Both the position numbers and the translations under genes were made by a program. The notes under the pieces are model-generated. The model saw only the letters and a list, made by a program, of their open reading frames with translations. It was not told the origin of the DNA and searched no databases. Shown in pieces: positions 61,335 through 64,000 of a stretch of 64,000 nt of DNA (positions are counted from its first letter, which is position 1; every line of letters starts with the position of its first letter). This stretch comes from an uncultured Bryobacterales bacterium (GTDB taxonomy: Bacteria > Acidobacteriota > Terriglobia > Bryobacterales > UBA6623): positions 1 through 64,000 of the forward strand of contig CATOTH010000006.1 of NCBI GenBank assembly GCA_951813065.1. The letters are read 5' to 3'.

Positions 61335-63149
61335 CTACGCTTGCGGAGGTGGTACTTCGCGCACAGGAATCCCAGCTTCCTTCATCAGCTGCACCGCGTT
61401 GCCTCTTTGGGCCGGTCCCTCCCGAAGCGTGTAGTCGAATGTCATCTTGCCGTCCTCGAAGACGTCCATGAAGTGGGCGTTGCGGACGGTTGCTCGATTC
61501 GCCTCGGCCCAGTGGGTTACGTTGCGGTCATGCGTTGATAGCACTGCGAGGGAGGTGTCGCTGCCCAGGATGTAGTCTGTTAGCGCTACGGCGCCCGTAT
61601 AACGGTCGTAAGAGTTCGTGCCCCCGAATAGCTCGTCAATCAACACCAGTGTCGGGATGCGGTCGCGCATGCTCTCGAGCATCAGTTGGATTTTCTTCAG
61701 CTCTGCGGAGAACCGCGACTCACCGTGTTCCAGGGAATCCGTGGTTCGGATCGAGGCGATTACATGCAGCGGGGAAATCGCCATCGACATCGCCCGCACT
61801 GGAGCGCCCGCGTAGGCAAGCGAGACGCTGACGCCAATCGTGCGCAAGAGCGTGCTCTTGCCTGCCATGTTCGCCCCGCTAACGATCAGGATCGGGTGCC
61901 CCGAGTCCAGACTGACATCGTTGGCGATCGCCTCGTCGGAAAGCAACGGGTGTGCAAGGCTCTCGGCCCTCAGCAGCAGACCACTGTCTCGGATGTCGGG
62001 GAACGCGTAGTACGGATGCTCAAAAGCGAAACAGCCGAGTGAGGAATACGCCTCGAACTTGGCCACGGCTGCGATCCACCCGGGCAGCCGGGATGCGTGC
62101 TTTGCTCGCCAGCGCTCCATCGCGAATGCTAGTTGCGTCTCGTAAAGGACAAGTGGCCCCAGCAGTGCCACGATCTGGTTGTGGCGTGCCTCGTAGAGGC
62201 TAATGATTCGTGAGTACTCCCCGATCAACTGTGTGGCGCTGATACCGTCGCTCCGCAGGGCCGCGGCGAGTTCACGCAGACGGGGGGAATGGAAATCCTG
62301 TTCCTCAAGAATCTCGAGGAGCTCGCTCAATGCCAAGAAATCCAGATGGATGTTCTCCGCTCCCAGCGATGGGAGTCGGCGGTTTCGTCTGAAGAAAGCC
62401 CAGACCGCAATCTCGGCGGCCAACAGGGCGCTGACAGCAAGGATCGTCAAGGGCGTAGGGCTCACCGCGGCGGCCGCCCCGGCGGCGATCACCCCGCAAC
62501 TGAGGACGAAGCAAATCCGGTGGATCCAGGGCGACACCCTGACGTGTTCCTGCCGGGACCACTCAACCATTCGGTCAGTGCGGATTGTCTGGACTTTCTG
62601 CGCTCCGGCGACGTAAAACCGTTCCCTGAGGTCGAGTTGAGGTTTCAGTTCCTTGACCGCAGCCTGCCGCTCCGTCATCGTCTGGGCGGTGGCCGGGGTT
62701 ATGAGCATGCGCACGAGCTCGTTCATGCCCTCTCGAGTGGCAGCCAATGTCAGCCGGTCGAACAGGCCCCTTGGCTCGAGAATGTCCACGTCCCGGGCAA
62801 ATGGGTGGTCGATCTCCAAGTTGAGCGCTTCGATCGTCCGTGCCGGCGGCGGCTGCCGACGGCCTCCCTGAGCAGGATCCGGATAGAGCGTGCAGGCGAG
62901 TCGCATGTAGTCCATCGTTTTCTCGATCCTCGAGAAAACGAGAGTAGAGCCAATCACTGCTGCGAGAAGCACGGAAGCGGCGGGCCAAGTCCACGACGGG
63001 ACCGTGGTCTCGATCCACCAAAGCAGAGCCAAGCCGAGCGCAACGCCAACAAGCCGAGCGTTTCCGAGTTGCTGGTGCCTTGATTCCAGTCGCGCGTACT
63101 GCGCTTGGCGCTCTCGGAGTCGTTCCGCGCAGATTTCAGCTGGGCCCAT
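61335..63149 (-). CDS. membrane-anchored MutS-like ATPase
   Basis: 604 residues. The C-terminal third is a MutS domain V ATPase: Walker A GANMAGKSTLLR (about 421-432), the conserved ASIRTTDSLEHGESRFSAEL block, Walker B TLVLIDELFGGTNSYDRY and a His in STHDRN. The mismatch-recognition, connector and clamp domains of true MutS are missing. Instead the N-terminal part has hydrophobic pairs at about 34-72 (VGVALGLALLWWIE and following) and 212-254, giving perhaps four membrane helices. This is the MutS-related membrane protein family found scattered in bacteria; a role outside mismatch repair, at the membrane, is likely but unknown. Confidence 0.85.
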   Translation of the reverse strand: MGPAEICAERLRERQAQYARLESRHQQLGNARLVGVALGLALLWWIETTVPSWTWPAASVLLAAVIGSTLVFSRIEKTMDYMRLACTLYPDPAQGGRRQPPPARTIEALNLEIDHPFARDVDILEPRGLFDRLTLAATREGMNELVRMLITPATAQTMTERQAAVKELKPQLDLRERFYVAGAQKVQTIRTDRMVEWSRQEHVRVSPWIHRICFVLSCGVIAAGAAAAVSPTPLTILAVSALLAAEIAVWAFFRRNRRLPSLGAENIHLDFLALSELLEILEEQDFHSPRLRELAAALRSDGISATQLIGEYSRIISLYEARHNQIVALLGPLVLYETQLAFAMERWRAKHASRLPGWIAAVAKFEAYSSLGCFAFEHPYYAFPDIRDSGLLLRAESLAHPLLSDEAIANDVSLDSGHPILIVSGANMAGKSTLLRTIGVSVSLAYAGAPVRAMSMAISPLHVIASIRTTDSLEHGESRFSAELKKIQLMLESMRDRIPTLVLIDELFGGTNSYDRYTGAVALTDYILGSDTSLAVLSTHDRNVTHWAEANRATVRNAHFMDVFEDGKMTFDYTLREGPAQRGNAVQLMKEAGIPVREVPPPQA

Positions 63150-63358
63150 CTCTCATTTCCCTGTGCCTTTGTCCAAGACCGCGCGGCAGAGCCGGCAAGG
63201 GGCGAGCAAGCGCTCGTCCATCTTCGAAGTCCAATACAAATCTCACTCCAATGCTGCGGAAGCTCCCGCGAGGGCTCGCCCTAAGCGGCTTCCTGTCGCA
63301 CCGTCACTGTTGGCAGCCGCTACCGCATCGCAGCTCGGATACGGCGGAGCCTGAACGC

Positions 63359-63724
63359 TTATCCATTGACATGCGAAGTTTCGGCGGGGGCGCTCCCGGT
63401 CGCGGCAATTTCGTCTTGACTTGCTTGTGGAGGCGCGGCGGCGTCCCGCCACTCCGCCGAATCGAATCCCCAGTAGTTGCAGAGGAATAGCCGGTTTTCC
63501 GTCTCAAGCGCGTCACCGATGCCGAACGGCCGGGAAGGGCGATTCCCATGGGCGTCGGTCGTGTCGCGCAGACTCTGCCAGAGAGCGTAGGGGCTTTCGG
63601 CTGCAACCTCCGGGCCGTCCTCATAGTGAGACCTCTTCAGCGAGTAGGGTGGTTTGCTGGGGGCCTTCGAGCGAAACTCCTCCCCTTTCTTTTCCGTGAG
63701 GTAGAGGATACGGAAATTGGTCAT
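63359..63724 (-). CDS. hypothetical protein, conserved-looking
   Basis: 121 residues from the ATG at 63724 (a GTG start 21 bases earlier is possible). It opens NFRILYLTEKKGEEFRSKAP with a basic central part (KRSHYEDGPEVAAESPYALW) and an aromatic-rich block (ALETENRLFLCNYWGFDSAE W), then a Pro/Ala-rich tail. There is no signal peptide or membrane segment, so it should be cytoplasmic. The composition and lack of frame overlap with other genes argue for a real gene. I do not recognise the family. Confidence 0.55.
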   Translation of the reverse strand: MTNFRILYLTEKKGEEFRSKAPSKPPYSLKRSHYEDGPEVAAESPYALWQSLRDTTDAHGNRPSRPFGIGDALETENRLFLCNYWGFDSAEWRDAAAPPQASQDEIAATGSAPAETSHVNG

Positions 63725-63886
63725 TTCTCTGCGCAATACCTGCACCGGCGACTCGGTCGAAGTGACGCACCCTATGGTAATTCGATTCTAGCTCAGTTGA
63801 CACGATGCTCGGCATGCTCGCTTGAGCGCTCGAGCGCGATGCCGAGGTTTAGGTCAGGTCCCGGATCGATTCGTGCGGCTCGAGTC

Positions 63887-64000
63887 CTATCGCGCGGGTT
63901 CATCAGCCGCGTGCAGCATGGTCCGGGCCGGGCGTGGAACGCCAGACAACATCGACCCTGCTGCGTAAGCGAAGCCGGCGAGAAACAGCGTGACTACGGG
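63887..64000 (-). CDS. C-terminal end of an integral membrane (permease-like) protein, partial
   Basis: The last 37 codons before a TAG stop at 63887-63889 are visible; the rest lies beyond the window. They read PVVTLFLAGFAYAAGSMLSG followed by VPRPARTMLHAADEPAR, a final membrane helix and a basic cytoplasmic tail. The pattern is that of the last helix of APC-type amino-acid permeases, but 37 residues are not enough to assign a family. Confidence 0.45.
   Translation of the reverse strand, partial: PVVTLFLAGFAYAAGSMLSGVPRPARTMLHAADEPAR

Noticed and set aside
1-64000. CRISPR arrays, tRNA or rRNA genes
   Set aside because: No regularly spaced direct repeats and no cloverleaf or GGTTCGAATCC-type T-arm in non-coding sequence were found on reading.

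Overview
The window looks like a chromosomal stretch of an uncultivated, GC-rich, Gram-negative bacterium, most probably Acidobacteriota (Bryobacterales/Vicinamibacteria-like). The grounds are a VWFA protein of the Acidobacteria type (37.5 kb), a TonB-type C-terminal domain fused to a carboxypeptidase-regulatory-like fold (27.4 kb), a DUF5916/CBM9 outer-membrane protein (45.3 kb), a PVC-type haem protein (22.8 kb), tandem RND pumps, and Sec, Tat and lipoprotein signals on most products. I see no rRNA, tRNA or CRISPR. The taxonomic call is inference.

Layout. 0-4.9 kb is a decayed, mobile-DNA-rich region: the 3' end of a DruA/DUF4338 gene, an outer-membrane-protein remnant without a start, a small membrane protein, and an intact IS1634-family element (2727-4635) bounded by 15-bp inverted repeats. 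4.9-22.4 kb holds a sulfatase-esterase cassette, a seven-haem/TPR cytochrome, a second cassette copy whose sulfatase has decayed but whose esterase is intact, an S45 acylase-sulfatase pair, a GntR-ABC operon with a clear operator and probable leaderless promoter, and a paralogous sulfatase. 22.7-31.7 kb carries the PVC-type haem protein, a DUF4143 ATPase, a TonB-like protein, a secreted hydrolase made of two tandem domains, and a VapBC-type toxin-antitoxin pair. 31.9-33.6 kb is a gene graveyard (hydrolase copy, HicB tail, serine-hydrolase copy). 33.7-49.3 kb holds four more sulfatases, a second double hydrolase, an MFS transporter and a 2-keto-4-pentenoate-hydratase-like enzyme. 49.9-64 kb is more ordinary: PPK2, an amber-interrupted membrane protein, an MdtABC-like efflux operon, an SRAP protein, a membrane-anchored MutS-like ATPase and the 3' end of a transporter-like gene.

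How it fits together. There are seven intact sulfatases (all cysteine-type, so dependent on a formylglycine-generating enzyme not seen here), two sulfatase remnants, four intact alpha/beta-hydrolase genes carrying six hydrolase domains, and an S45 acylase. By sequence resemblance the sulfatases fall into N-sulfoglucosamine-, iduronate-2- and GlcNAc-6-sulfatase-like types, and a hexuronate-type MFS transporter sits beside the iduronate-type pair. No glycoside hydrolase or polysaccharide lyase is present. My reading is a periplasmic desulfation/deacylation toolkit for sulfated, acylated host-derived molecules, expanding by tandem duplication and decaying in place. Substrates are inferred, not shown.
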